5,496 bases of DNA from positions 15,337 through 20,832 of the forward strand of contig DHWK01000164.1 in the NCBI GenBank assembly GCA_002413145.1. Reading direction: 5' to 3'. Position 1 is the stretch's first letter; every line of letters starts with the position of its first letter. The notes below the pieces were generated by a model, which had not been told where the DNA came from, did no database searches, and was given only the letters and a program-made list of their open reading frames with translations. The DNA comes from a bacterium UBP12_UBA5184. Lineage in GTDB: Bacteria > Vulcanimicrobiota > Vulcanimicrobiia > Vulcanimicrobiales > Vulcanimicrobiaceae. Positions 1 through 5,496 of the stretch are shown here, one piece after another. A program made the position numbers and the translations under genes.

Positions 1-726
1 GTCGAACAGATCCAAGATTTTCTGGTCTATTCGCTGGTCGGGGTCCTGGTCGGGGGCCGGTTGTTCTTCGTCGCCGCCGATATCGTCACCAAGCACGATG
101 CGTCGTTTTATTTCGGCGACCTACCGAAGAGTTTGTGGAACCTCATCGCCGTCTGGAACGGGGGGATGGGTTTTTTCGGCGGCCTCGTCGGCGTGATCGT
201 CGCGATGGCGCTCTTCGTGCGCCGCCAGCAGCGTCGCGCCGCGAACGCCGGGCTGAGCGGCCCCGTCTTGACGTTCTCGATCCTGGCCGACGAAGTGGTG
301 ATGCTGCTGCCGCTCGGTCTCGCGCTGACGCGCGTCGTCAATTTCATCAACGACGAACTGGTCGGCAACATCTGCAACCCCGATCGCCCGTGGTGCATCA
401 AGTTTCCGAGCGCCGACGGGTTTCGGTACCCGTCGCAACTCTTCGAGGCGATCCTCGACATCCTGGTGCTGCCGATCGTGCTCGTGCTCTACAGCCGCCG
501 GCCGCCGGACGGCGTCGTGGCCTGGACTTGGTTCACGCTCTACGGCGTGACCCGCTCGATCGCCGAGATATGGCGGCAAACCGACCTTGCGGTGGGTCCC
601 TTCACCGGCGGACAGCTGTTCTCACTCGCGATGATTGCGGTCGGCATCGCGATGATCGTCCGATGCGTGCGCGCGGGTCGCCGTACGGATGAGATACCGG
701 TAGCCGAACCGGCCGCGAGCGCCTAG
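1..726 (+). CDS. lgt: Prolipoprotein diacylglyceryl transferase, 5' end cut off by window
   Basis: Membrane enzyme that moves diacylglyceryl from phosphatidylglycerol onto the lipobox cysteine of prolipoproteins, the first step of lipoprotein maturation. The frame is open from base 1 and gives 241 residues before TAG; the family is usually about 260-290, so the first transmembrane segment and the true start lie upstream. Visible family landmarks (numbered from the window edge) are GGRLFFV at 18-24, VWNGGMGFFGG at 51-61, TRVVNFINDELVG at 110-122, YPSQLFEA at 143-150 and YGVTRSIAEIWRQ at 181-193. Counterparts of E. coli D129, R143, N146, E151, G154, Y235, R239 and E243 are present as D97, R111, N114, E119, G122, Y181, R185 and E189. 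Oddities: the usual HGG is FGG (F59, matching E. coli H103), the usual HPSQL is YPSQL, about 12 extra residues lie between the FGG and NFIN motifs, and two cysteines (C125, C132) sit just after the signature. Several hydrophobic segments agree with a polytopic protein. Identity is firm; activity is inferred. Confidence 0.95.
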   Translation, partial: VEQIQDFLVYSLVGVLVGGRLFFVAADIVTKHDASFYFGDLPKSLWNLIAVWNGGMGFFGGLVGVIVAMALFVRRQQRRAANAGLSGPVLTFSILADEVVMLLPLGLALTRVVNFINDELVGNICNPDRPWCIKFPSADGFRYPSQLFEAILDILVLPIVLVLYSRRPPDGVVAWTWFTLYGVTRSIAEIWRQTDLAVGPFTGGQLFSLAMIAVGIAMIVRCVRAGRRTDEIPVAEPAASA

Positions 727-776
727 TTTACGAAGGCGAGGGAAAGCCTCAGCCTCGACTTGAACCCCTCCATTCC

Positions 777-1469
777 ATGAGCGTCGACGTCGGAGCGATG
801 CCGTCGGGCGCACCGAGTTCACTCTTGGAGCGTGTTGCAGCGTTGCGGCGTGAGATCGCCGAAACCGCCTGCGCCGCCGGCCGGGACCCTTCATCGGTTG
901 CTCTGCTCGGCGTCACCAAAGCGCAGCCGCGCAGCGCCGTCGTCGCCGCGATCGGCGCGGGGTTGCGCGATATCGGTGAAAACTACGTTCAAGAAGCGCG
1001 CGCCAAGTACGCCGAGCTCCCGCCGGTTCAGAAACACTTCATCGGGCACGTGCAAACCAACAAGGCCCGCGCGATCGTCGAACTCTTCGACGTCGTCCAA
1101 TCGGTCGATCGGCTGGAGGCGGGCCGCGCACTCGGGCAGGCGCAGCGCGCGCTCGGCAAGCGCATCCGGACGCTCGTGCAATTGAACGTTTCGCTGGCGG
1201 AACGCTTCGGCGTCGCCCCGAGCGACGCGCCCGCCCTGGCGGCGCGTCTGCGCGAGGAGGGCCTCGAGGTCGACGGTGTGATGGCGATCGGTCCACTGAC
1301 CGCCGATCGCTCGGCGATCCGGGACGCGTTCCGCCGAGCGGCCCAGGCCTTCGGCGAAGTGGGGGGCTCGACGCTCTCCCTCGGGATGTCGGGCGACTGG
1401 CGCGAAGCAGTCGCCTGCGGGTCGACGATGGTTCGGCTCGGAACGGTCATCTTCGGGGTGCGCGGATGA
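777..1469 (+). CDS. yggS: YggS/PLPBP family pyridoxal phosphate homeostasis protein
   Basis: A 230-residue cytosolic PLP-binding protein of the YggS/PROSC family, a single TIM-barrel domain like the N-terminal domain of alanine racemase. Known members have no clear catalytic reaction and buffer or deliver PLP, affecting vitamin B6 and amino-acid pools. Visible motifs are VTK at 46-48 (K48 is the expected Schiff-base lysine), GENYVQE at 67-73, HFIGHVQTNKAR at 87-98, the VQLNVS strand near 134-139, GVMAIGP at 167-173, and the C-terminal phosphate-binding stretch MSGDWREA...GSTMVRLGTVIFG at 204-227. Length is normal for the family. The ATG at 777 is used here, but no good Shine-Dalgarno precedes it. 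An in-frame ATG at 798 would remove seven residues; a GGAG lies only two bases before it, which is too close to decide. It starts 50 bases after lgt. Its neighbour sepF is the classic partner of yggS in Gram-positive division clusters. Confidence 0.95.
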   Translation: MSVDVGAMPSGAPSSLLERVAALRREIAETACAAGRDPSSVALLGVTKAQPRSAVVAAIGAGLRDIGENYVQEARAKYAELPPVQKHFIGHVQTNKARAIVELFDVVQSVDRLEAGRALGQAQRALGKRIRTLVQLNVSLAERFGVAPSDAPALAARLREEGLEVDGVMAIGPLTADRSAIRDAFRRAAQAFGEVGGSTLSLGMSGDWREAVACGSTMVRLGTVIFGVRG

Positions 1470-1496
1470 ACCAGCAAGACCGGGCCGAGACCCGGC

Positions 1497-1504
1497 AAGG
1501 AGGT
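1497..1504 (+). promoter_or_regulatory. Strong Shine-Dalgarno of sepF
   Basis: AAGGAGGT is a near-perfect complement of the 16S rRNA 3' end. It ends three bases before GTG 1508 and nine before GTG 1514, and it lies inside the reading frame that would begin at ATG 1466. A site this strong inside a frame is best read as marking the true sepF start, most likely GTG 1508. Confidence 0.8.
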
Positions 1505-1507
1505 AAG

Positions 1508-1924
1508 GTGGGCGTGTTGCATCGGATCGGGTCGTTCTTTGCGCTTAGCGAAGACGACGAAGAGTATATTGAGGAAGAGGCGCCGCCGCGCCGCAACGTC
1601 GTCGCCTTCTCAGCACGCGAAGGCCGCCGTGGAGCGGAGGTCGCGATCTACGCGCCGCGCTCTTTCGGCGACGTCACCGAAATTGCCGACGCGCTGCGTG
1701 GTAACCGGGTCGTCATCGTCAACCTTCAAGGGATGGAACGGGTGCTGCTGCAGCGGATCGTCGATTTCACCTCGGGGGTCGCGTACACGCTCGAGGGGAA
1801 AATTCAAAAGCTCGCCGAGGCGATGTACTTGGTCGTTCCGGCCGGCATCGCGGTGAATTCACAAGGCCTACGCGAGACGCTCGGTCGCGACGGCACGCTC
1901 GATTTTTCAGCCGACCGTGGCTAA
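1508..1924 (+). CDS. sepF: SepF, FtsZ membrane anchor / Z-ring assembly protein
   Basis: SepF binds the FtsZ C-terminal tail and ties FtsZ filaments to the membrane through an N-terminal amphipathic helix. From GTG 1508 the product has 138 residues and opens MGVLHRIGSFFAL, which lines up residue for residue with the amphipathic start of actinobacterial SepF (MSTLHKVKAYFGM in Mycobacterium, from memory). An acidic linker follows (SEDDEEYIEEE, 14-24), then the globular SepF domain from about residue 45, including VVIVNL at 68-73 and IVDFTSGVAYTLEGKIQKL at 84-102, ending at LVVPAGIAV (108-116). The frame also allows ATG 1466, whose ATGA overlaps the yggS stop. That start would put 14 polar residues before the membrane helix and leave the strong ribosome binding site at 1497-1504 unused, so I prefer 1508; GTG 1514 is a further option. 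DivIVA follows after nine bases. Family assignment is firm and the start is an inference. Confidence 0.93.
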   Translation: MGVLHRIGSFFALSEDDEEYIEEEAPPRRNVVAFSAREGRRGAEVAIYAPRSFGDVTEIADALRGNRVVIVNLQGMERVLLQRIVDFTSGVAYTLEGKIQKLAEAMYLVVPAGIAVNSQGLRETLGRDGTLDFSADRG

Positions 1925-1925
1925 C

Positions 1926-1932
1926 GAGGGAG
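1926..1932 (+). promoter_or_regulatory. Probable ribosome binding site of divIVA
   Basis: GAGGGAG lies just after the sepF TAA (1922-1924) and just before GTG 1934. The GAGG core is four bases from GTG 1934 and ten from TTG 1940, so it supports either start without deciding between them. Confidence 0.55.
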
Positions 1933-1933
1933 T

Positions 1934-2458
1934 GTGACATTGCAGAAGATTACGATCGTCGACATCCAACACCGGACCTTCAAAAAGAAACTCCAGGGCT
2001 ACGACCCGACCGACGTCGACAAGTTCCTGGACGAAGTCATCGAGACGCTCGAAGACGAGGCGTCGCAGCGCGCCGCGCTCGAAGCCGAGATCTCGGATCT
2101 CAAAGAGCGCATTAGCCATTTCAAAGCGATGGAGGACTCGCTGCAAAATACGCTCCTGCTTGCCCAGCGCACCGCCGACGAAGTCAAAGCGTCGGCGCAC
2201 AAAGAGGCCGACCTCATTCGGGCCGAGGCCAAGATGGCGAACGAGAAGGAAATCTCGGCCTACGGCGACCGGGCTAACGAAGCGCGTCGCGAACACCAGC
2301 GCGCCGTCGAAACGGCCGCCAAGGCGCGCAGCGAACTGCGGAGCTTGCTGATGACGCATCTCTCGCTGCTCGAGAGGACCGACGACACCCCGGCGCAGGC
2401 TGTCGAAAGCGTACCGCCCAACGGCAGTCCGGCGACGGCCGCGTTCGCCGACGTTTAG
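1934..2458 (+). CDS. divIVA: DivIVA family polar/septal coiled-coil protein
   Basis: DivIVA proteins bind negatively curved membrane at septa and poles and recruit division or polar-growth partners. The 174-residue product has the N-terminal membrane-binding domain (about 1-36) with DIQHRTF at 10-16, GYDP at 22-25 and VDKFLDEV at 28-35. A long charged coiled coil follows from about 36 to 137, where ISHFKAMEDSLQNTLLLAQ (60-78) closely follows the B. subtilis protein. A short proline/alanine-rich tail (about 140-174) ends the protein. The membrane-inserting FR pair before GYD in B. subtilis is LQ here (L20, Q21), preceded by three lysines (17-19) that could supply the positive charge; that is inference. 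The start is GTG 1934; TTG 1940 would shorten it by two residues and sits closer to the usual family length before the DI motif. The gene follows sepF by nine bases and precedes the GvpL/F-like gene by 13, so all three are probably cotranscribed. The yggT/ylmG and ylmH genes often found between sepF and divIVA are absent. Confidence 0.94.
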   Translation: MTLQKITIVDIQHRTFKKKLQGYDPTDVDKFLDEVIETLEDEASQRAALEAEISDLKERISHFKAMEDSLQNTLLLAQRTADEVKASAHKEADLIRAEAKMANEKEISAYGDRANEARREHQRAVETAAKARSELRSLLMTHLSLLERTDDTPAQAVESVPPNGSPATAAFADV

Positions 2459-2471
2459 CGCCGGGTAACGG

Positions 2472-3233
2472 ATGGCATCTCGGCTGCAGGCCGCGCCGCG
2501 CGTCGAACCTCGCGTCTATCCGGCGGGACGGGCCGTCGTCTTACACGGCGTCGCCGCGCCCGGATTGGCCGGCCGCCGTTTGGTCGTCGAAGGGCGGCGC
2601 GTTCAGGCAGTCCGATTCGGCCGGGTCTCTCTTCTGATCGCCTTTGTCGCGCAAGACGAGTACGCCGGCGACGAACTCGAACGGCGCCGCTGCGACGCCG
2701 TTTGGCTTCGCAGCGAAGCGCGCATCCACGAGCGCGCGGTCGAACGCGCGGCCGCGCACGGCGCGATCGTCCCGGCCAGGCTGTTGACCGTCTTCGCGCA
2801 TCCGGCCTCGCTCGAAGAGATGGCGACGGAGTTTTCGGCGCGCATGTGCCGCTCGTTGACGCGGCTCGGCGGCAAGAAAGAGTTCGCGCTGCACGCCTAC
2901 GCCGGACCGCATGCGGCGCCCGGCGGTGACGCGTATCTGTTGCGCGTGACCGCGCACGCCGCGCGTGCGACCCGGCTCGTTCTGCCGAAAGGGCATGACG
3001 CGATCCGGCACGAGTTGCAGGAGATTTGGCGGACCTGCGGCGGCTTGGCGACGGCGGTGCGGCGCATCGAGGGCGCCCCGGCGCGCGGCTTGCTCGGCAG
3101 CATCGCGCTGATGGTCCCCGAGAGCGAATCCGCGACGCTCAAATTGCACGTAAGCAACGCTTCGATCGGTGCGGCCGCGTTCGGAATGACGTATTACCTC
3201 GAGGGTCCGCGCGCCCCGTTCAGCTTCGTCTAG
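2472..3233 (+). CDS. Diverged GvpL/GvpF-family (gas vesicle accessory) protein
   Basis: A 253-residue protein that I assign to the GvpL/GvpF family by pattern. Members are accessory proteins of gas vesicle assembly, thought to keep GvpA subunits soluble and help nucleate the shell. Family-like features are a first strand with VVLHGVAAPGLAG (22-34), the helix with EARIHERAVERAA (82-94) leading into AIVPARLLTVF (98-108, where the family usually has a P-x-RFGTVF form), GGKKEFALHAY (133-143, usually E-W), GGDAYLLRV (151-159), GSIALMVP (209-216) and the terminal GPRAPFSFV (245-253), which matches the family's usual GPWPPYSFV ending. The RFGT and EW positions have drifted, so it is a distant member. 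Residues 1-18 look like an extra leader with no known motif. No signal peptide or membrane segment is evident. It lies 13 bases after divIVA and 10 before leuB, with only a weak ribosome binding site. No GvpA or other gas vesicle gene lies in the window, so a gas vesicle role is not shown; a function in division or envelope work is possible but speculative. Confidence 0.8.
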   Translation: MASRLQAAPRVEPRVYPAGRAVVLHGVAAPGLAGRRLVVEGRRVQAVRFGRVSLLIAFVAQDEYAGDELERRRCDAVWLRSEARIHERAVERAAAHGAIVPARLLTVFAHPASLEEMATEFSARMCRSLTRLGGKKEFALHAYAGPHAAPGGDAYLLRVTAHAARATRLVLPKGHDAIRHELQEIWRTCGGLATAVRRIEGAPARGLLGSIALMVPESESATLKLHVSNASIGAAAFGMTYYLEGPRAPFSFV

Positions 3234-3243
3234 CGTTCCGCGC

Positions 3244-4314
3244 GTGGCGCTCACGATCGCGGTGCTTCCCGGCGACGGGATCGGCGTCGAGGTGACGGCG
3301 GCGGCGTTGCGCGTACTGCGCGCGCTGCGCGGCGATCTCGAGTACGAGCAGGCTGACGTCGGCGGCGCCGCGATCGAACGGCATGCCTCGGCGCTGCCCG
3401 ATGCAACGCTCGCGCTCTGCCGGCGCAGCGTCGCGTTGCTCTTCGGCGCGGTCGGCGACCCGCGTTACGATGCGCCCGGCAGCGCGCGGCCGGAATCGGC
3501 GATCATGGGCTTGCGCAAAGCGTTCGATCTGTTCGCCAACCTGCGTCCGGTCAAGCTCATCTGGGGCCTCGAGGGCGCCTCGAGCTTGCGGCCCGAGTTG
3601 CTGCGCGGACTGGACTTAATGGTAGTGCGCGAGACGACGTCGGGGCTCTACTTCGGGCAGCCGAAGCGACAGTTCGAGGAAGACGGCGTCGAGGCGGCCG
3701 TCGACACGATGATCTACCGGCGCCCGGAGGTCGAGCGGATCGCACGGGTCGCTTTCGAGCTCGCACGCGGTCGCCGCCGCCACGTGACCTCGGTCGACAA
3801 GCAAAATGTCTTGGAGACGAGCCGTTTGTGGCGGCGCGTCGTCGCCGAGGTTGGGCGAGACTATCCCGACGTCGAGCTCGAACATCTGTTGGTCGACACG
3901 GCGGCGATGCAGCTGATTCGCGATCCGCAACGCTTCGACGTCCTCCTCACCGAGAACACCTTCGGCGACATCCTCTCCGACGAGGCCGCGATGCTGACGG
4001 GTTCGCTCGGAAATCTACCGAGTGCGACCTTCGGCGCCGCCGAGCATCCCAGCGGCCGTTTCGGACTCTACGAGCCGATCGCCGGGACCGCTCCCGACAT
4101 CGCCGGAAAAGGGATCGCCAACCCCATCGGCGCGATCCTTTCGGCGGCGCTGCTTTGCCGCTACAGTCTCTCCGACGAGCCGAGCGCGACGCGCATCGAA
4201 AACGCCGTCGCCGCGGCGGTCGCCGCCGGCGCGCGGACGCGCGATCTCGTTCGCGGCGGTGGGCCGGCGCTCGGCACCGAAGCTTTCACCGACAAGGTGA
4301 TGACTGCACTGTGA
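3244..4314 (+). CDS. leuB: 3-isopropylmalate dehydrogenase
   Basis: LeuB oxidises and decarboxylates 3-isopropylmalate to 2-oxoisocaproate with NAD+, the third leucine-specific step. The 356-residue length is normal. Substrate and catalytic residues are in place: R91 and R101 in LRKAFDLFANLRP (90-102), R129 in VRE, Y136 in SGLYFG, K186 in TSVDKQNV, D218, and D242/D246 in FGDILSDEA. E84, I87 and M88, just before the LRK motif, give the hydrophobic pocket expected for an isopropyl group, which favours LeuB over isocitrate, homoisocitrate or tartrate dehydrogenases. Oddities: the nucleotide loop reads EPIAGTAPDIAG (277-288), with A280 where the family nearly always has histidine (HGSAPD). VDTAAMQ has T219 in place of asparagine, GDGIG is followed by V rather than P, and TTSG replaces the common LTGG. 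The GTG start at 3244 is the only one that keeps the first strand (ALTIAVLPGDGIG) and has no visible Shine-Dalgarno; it may rely on coupling to the preceding gene ten bases away. No leuA, leuC or leuD lies in the window. Confidence 0.93.
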   Translation: MALTIAVLPGDGIGVEVTAAALRVLRALRGDLEYEQADVGGAAIERHASALPDATLALCRRSVALLFGAVGDPRYDAPGSARPESAIMGLRKAFDLFANLRPVKLIWGLEGASSLRPELLRGLDLMVVRETTSGLYFGQPKRQFEEDGVEAAVDTMIYRRPEVERIARVAFELARGRRRHVTSVDKQNVLETSRLWRRVVAEVGRDYPDVELEHLLVDTAAMQLIRDPQRFDVLLTENTFGDILSDEAAMLTGSLGNLPSATFGAAEHPSGRFGLYEPIAGTAPDIAGKGIANPIGAILSAALLCRYSLSDEPSATRIENAVAAAVAAGARTRDLVRGGGPALGTEAFTDKVMTAL

Positions 4315-4751
4315 GCGAGAACGAGTCGCCGCGTGGCGCGTGGGTCACGATGATGCTCGCCGACGCCGCGCAAGTTCAGGGCGGGAAGCTCTTCATTTTA
4401 GGCGGCGGCTGGAACATTACCAACGCCCAGTCACCCTCGGCGATTGCGTTGATCTTCGAGATCCCGTGGTCGGAGACGAATCGACGTCACTCTTTCGCCC
4501 TGGAGTTGGTCGACGCCGACGGCCACGGTGTCGGCATCGGCCCCGACGGTGCGCCGCCGTTCGAGTTTCGCTCGGACTTCGAGATCGGCCGTCCGCCCGG
4601 TTCGCGGCCCGGCGTCTCGTTCAACGTTCCGTTCGCGCTCAATCTGGCGCCGCTCGGCCTTCGCGAAGGACGTTACGAATGGCGTTGCGCGCTCAACGCT
4701 CAGTCGCGCCTTGAGTGGCGCTTGCCGTTCGAGGTGCGCGCTGCGGGCTAA
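4311..4751 (+). CDS. DUF6941-like small protein of unknown function
   Basis: A 146-residue protein beginning at GTG 4311, which overlaps the leuB TGA (4312-4314) as GTGA. That overlap sets the start and implies translational coupling. It resembles the DUF6941 family: an opening segment MLADAAQVQGGKLFILGGGWN (15-35), with the typical 'alad.a.v..gklfilGg.w' form; a strand region IALIFEIPW (45-53); HSFALELVDADGHGVG (60-75), a likely beta hairpin with a D-x-D-G turn; NVPFALNLAPLGL (105-117); and GRYEWRCALN (120-129), which ends in a beta-rich tail. No signal peptide, membrane segment or catalytic motif is seen. The likely fold is a compact beta sandwich. The frame stays open upstream to 3828, but that part is only the shadow of leuB. 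The family's role is unknown to me; the link to leuB is positional only. The stop TAA (4749-4751) overlaps the stop of the convergent permease gene. Confidence 0.8.
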   Translation: MSENESPRGAWVTMMLADAAQVQGGKLFILGGGWNITNAQSPSAIALIFEIPWSETNRRHSFALELVDADGHGVGIGPDGAPPFEFRSDFEIGRPPGSRPGVSFNVPFALNLAPLGLREGRYEWRCALNAQSRLEWRLPFEVRAAG

Positions 4752-5496
4752 GACGTCGCCGCGCGGGCGAAGCGAACGCTGGCCGCGACGATGAGGATCG
4801 TCGCCAGTCCAAGCATCGCGGCGACCTGAGGCCAAAGCTCGGCGAACCCCGCGCCGCGCAAGATGATGCCGCGCAGGATTTCGAGGAAGTACGTGAGCGG
4901 GATAGCGTCGCCGAGCCACTGCATCACCGGCGGCATCAGCGAGCGTTCGAAGAAGAAGCCGGAGAGCAGAATCGAGGGGAGCGTCAGACCGAACGCGCCG
5001 AGCATCGCCTGCACTTGGGTTTTCGCAACGCTCGAGACCAGCAACCCGAGACCGAGCGCCGCAATCAGAAACGCGGCGGAAAGGACGAGCAGTAGGAGGA
5101 CGTTGCCGGCGATCGGGACGTTGAAGATCCAGCGCATTGCGCCGAGCACCAGCAAAAAATCCAAGAAACCGATCGCGGCGTACGGCGCGATCTTGCCGAG
5201 CATGAGTCCCATCACGCCGACGGGCGTGACCAAGAGTTGCTCGAGCGTCCCACGTTCTCGTTCGCCGACGATCGAGAGCGCCGTGAGGAACATCGTGATC
5301 AGTTGCATGATCACGCCGATCAGGCCGGGGACCAAGAAATTCGCGCTGCGCAAACTCGGATTGAAGAGCACGCGCGGCCGGACGTCGATGCGCTGGGTCG
5401 CTGTCCCCGAAACGGCGGCCCCGATCGCCGTCGCGGCGCTGAACGCGGGCTGCGCGACGAGCGAGTCCGAACCATCGATCAGCGCCTGAACGGAGG
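4748..5496 (-). CDS. ABC-2 type transporter permease (YhhJ/YbhS-like), N-terminus cut off by window
   Basis: Inner-membrane permease of an ABC-2 exporter, of the YhhJ/YbhR/YbhS kind that pairs with an ATPase and often a periplasmic adaptor to export drugs or lipophilic compounds. The frame is open to the window edge and gives 248 residues before TAG (4750-4748); full members have about 370-380, so roughly the first third is missing. From the edge, VQALIDGSDS (2-11) is the end of the extracytoplasmic domain. VLFNPSLRS (42-50) then leads into the first of about five hydrophobic segments (about 53-75), followed by the family hallmark ERERGTLEQLLVTP (78-91) and LGKIAPY (about 99-105). Downstream are further membrane spans, the SGFFFERSLMPP loop, and IPLTYFLEILRGIILRG. 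A GTG at 5371 could be mistaken for the start, but it falls after the conserved DGSD segment, so the gene clearly continues upstream. It converges on the DUF6941-like gene, with four bases of overlap. Partner ATPase genes would be expected beyond 5496. The substrate cannot be told. Confidence 0.93.
   Translation of the reverse strand, partial: SVQALIDGSDSLVAQPAFSAATAIGAAVSGTATQRIDVRPRVLFNPSLRSANFLVPGLIGVIMQLITMFLTALSIVGERERGTLEQLLVTPVGVMGLMLGKIAPYAAIGFLDFLLVLGAMRWIFNVPIAGNVLLLLVLSAAFLIAALGLGLLVSSVAKTQVQAMLGAFGLTLPSILLSGFFFERSLMPPVMQWLGDAIPLTYFLEILRGIILRGAGFAELWPQVAAMLGLATILIVAASVRFARAATS

Noticed and set aside
735..758. Possible hairpin between lgt and yggS (CGAGG ... CCTCG)
   Set aside because: The stem is only about five pairs, with a long loop and no T-run after it, so it is not credible as a terminator.
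755..770. tRNA T-loop-like GGTTCAAGTC on the - strand
   Set aside because: The flanking bases do not form the five-pair T stem, and no cloverleaf can be laid out in the 50-base gap.
727..776. A promoter for yggS in the lgt-yggS gap
   Set aside because: TTTACG (727) and TTGAAC (760) weakly resemble -35 boxes, but neither has a -10-like hexamer at the right distance before the gene.
2541..3254. A 237-residue open frame on the - strand
   Set aside because: It is antisense to the GvpL/F-like gene; the product is arginine-rich with no family pattern, as expected of a shadow frame in high-G+C DNA.
3828..4310. Upstream open extension of the DUF6941-like frame, giving a 307-residue protein
   Set aside because: The extra part is antisense-like, arginine-rich text in a second frame of leuB. 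Family similarity begins only after GTG 4311.
4863..5489. A 208-residue open frame on the + strand
   Set aside because: It lies wholly antisense to the permease, whose family motifs are unmistakable. Its own product is rich in S, P, R and K with no recognisable domain.
1..5496. CRISPR array, insertion sequence, tRNA/rRNA or phage-type genes
   Set aside because: No spaced direct repeats, terminal inverted repeats, transposase or integrase motifs or RNA gene signatures were seen; the window is filled by eight ordinary coding genes.

Overview
This is a compact, high-G+C bacterial chromosomal window. It carries seven genes on the + strand (1-4751) and one convergent partial gene on the - strand (4748-5496). 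A SepF plus DivIVA cell-division pair next to a YggS-type PLP protein is typical of Gram-positive-type and related (Terrabacteria) lineages. The strong G+C bias and the company of a DUF6941-type protein would fit an uncultured soil phylum such as Eremiobacterota (WPS-2) or a Chloroflexota- or Actinomycetota-like organism. The phylum is only a guess; no marker here settles it.

Layout: 1-726 is the 3' part of lgt (prolipoprotein diacylglyceryl transferase). 777-1469 is a YggS/PLPBP protein of pyridoxal-phosphate homeostasis. 1508-1924 is sepF, and I move its start downstream of the first ATG because of a strong ribosome binding site. 1934-2458 is divIVA. 2472-3233 is a diverged GvpL/GvpF (gas vesicle accessory) family protein. 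3244-4314 is leuB (3-isopropylmalate dehydrogenase). 4311-4751 is a small DUF6941-like protein that overlaps the leuB stop. 4748-5496 (-) is the C-terminal two thirds of a YhhJ/YbhS-type ABC-2 permease, whose stop codon overlaps the stop of the convergent DUF6941 gene.

The + strand genes are 50 bases apart or less and no convincing internal promoter or terminator is visible, so they probably form one transcription unit. It joins envelope maturation (Lgt), the yggS-sepF-divIVA division block (here without the yggT/ylmG and ylmH genes that often sit between sepF and divIVA), an unexplained GvpL/F-like protein, and one leucine-biosynthesis enzyme. No intergenic stretch reaches 300 bases. I see no RNA genes, mobile elements, CRISPR arrays or long repeats.

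Most of the window is ordinary housekeeping. The points worth a second look are the GvpL/F homologue fused into a division cluster with no gas vesicle structural gene in view, unusual active-site substitutions in Lgt and LeuB, the sepF start, the overlapping gene ends, and a marked excess of the palindrome CGATCG.
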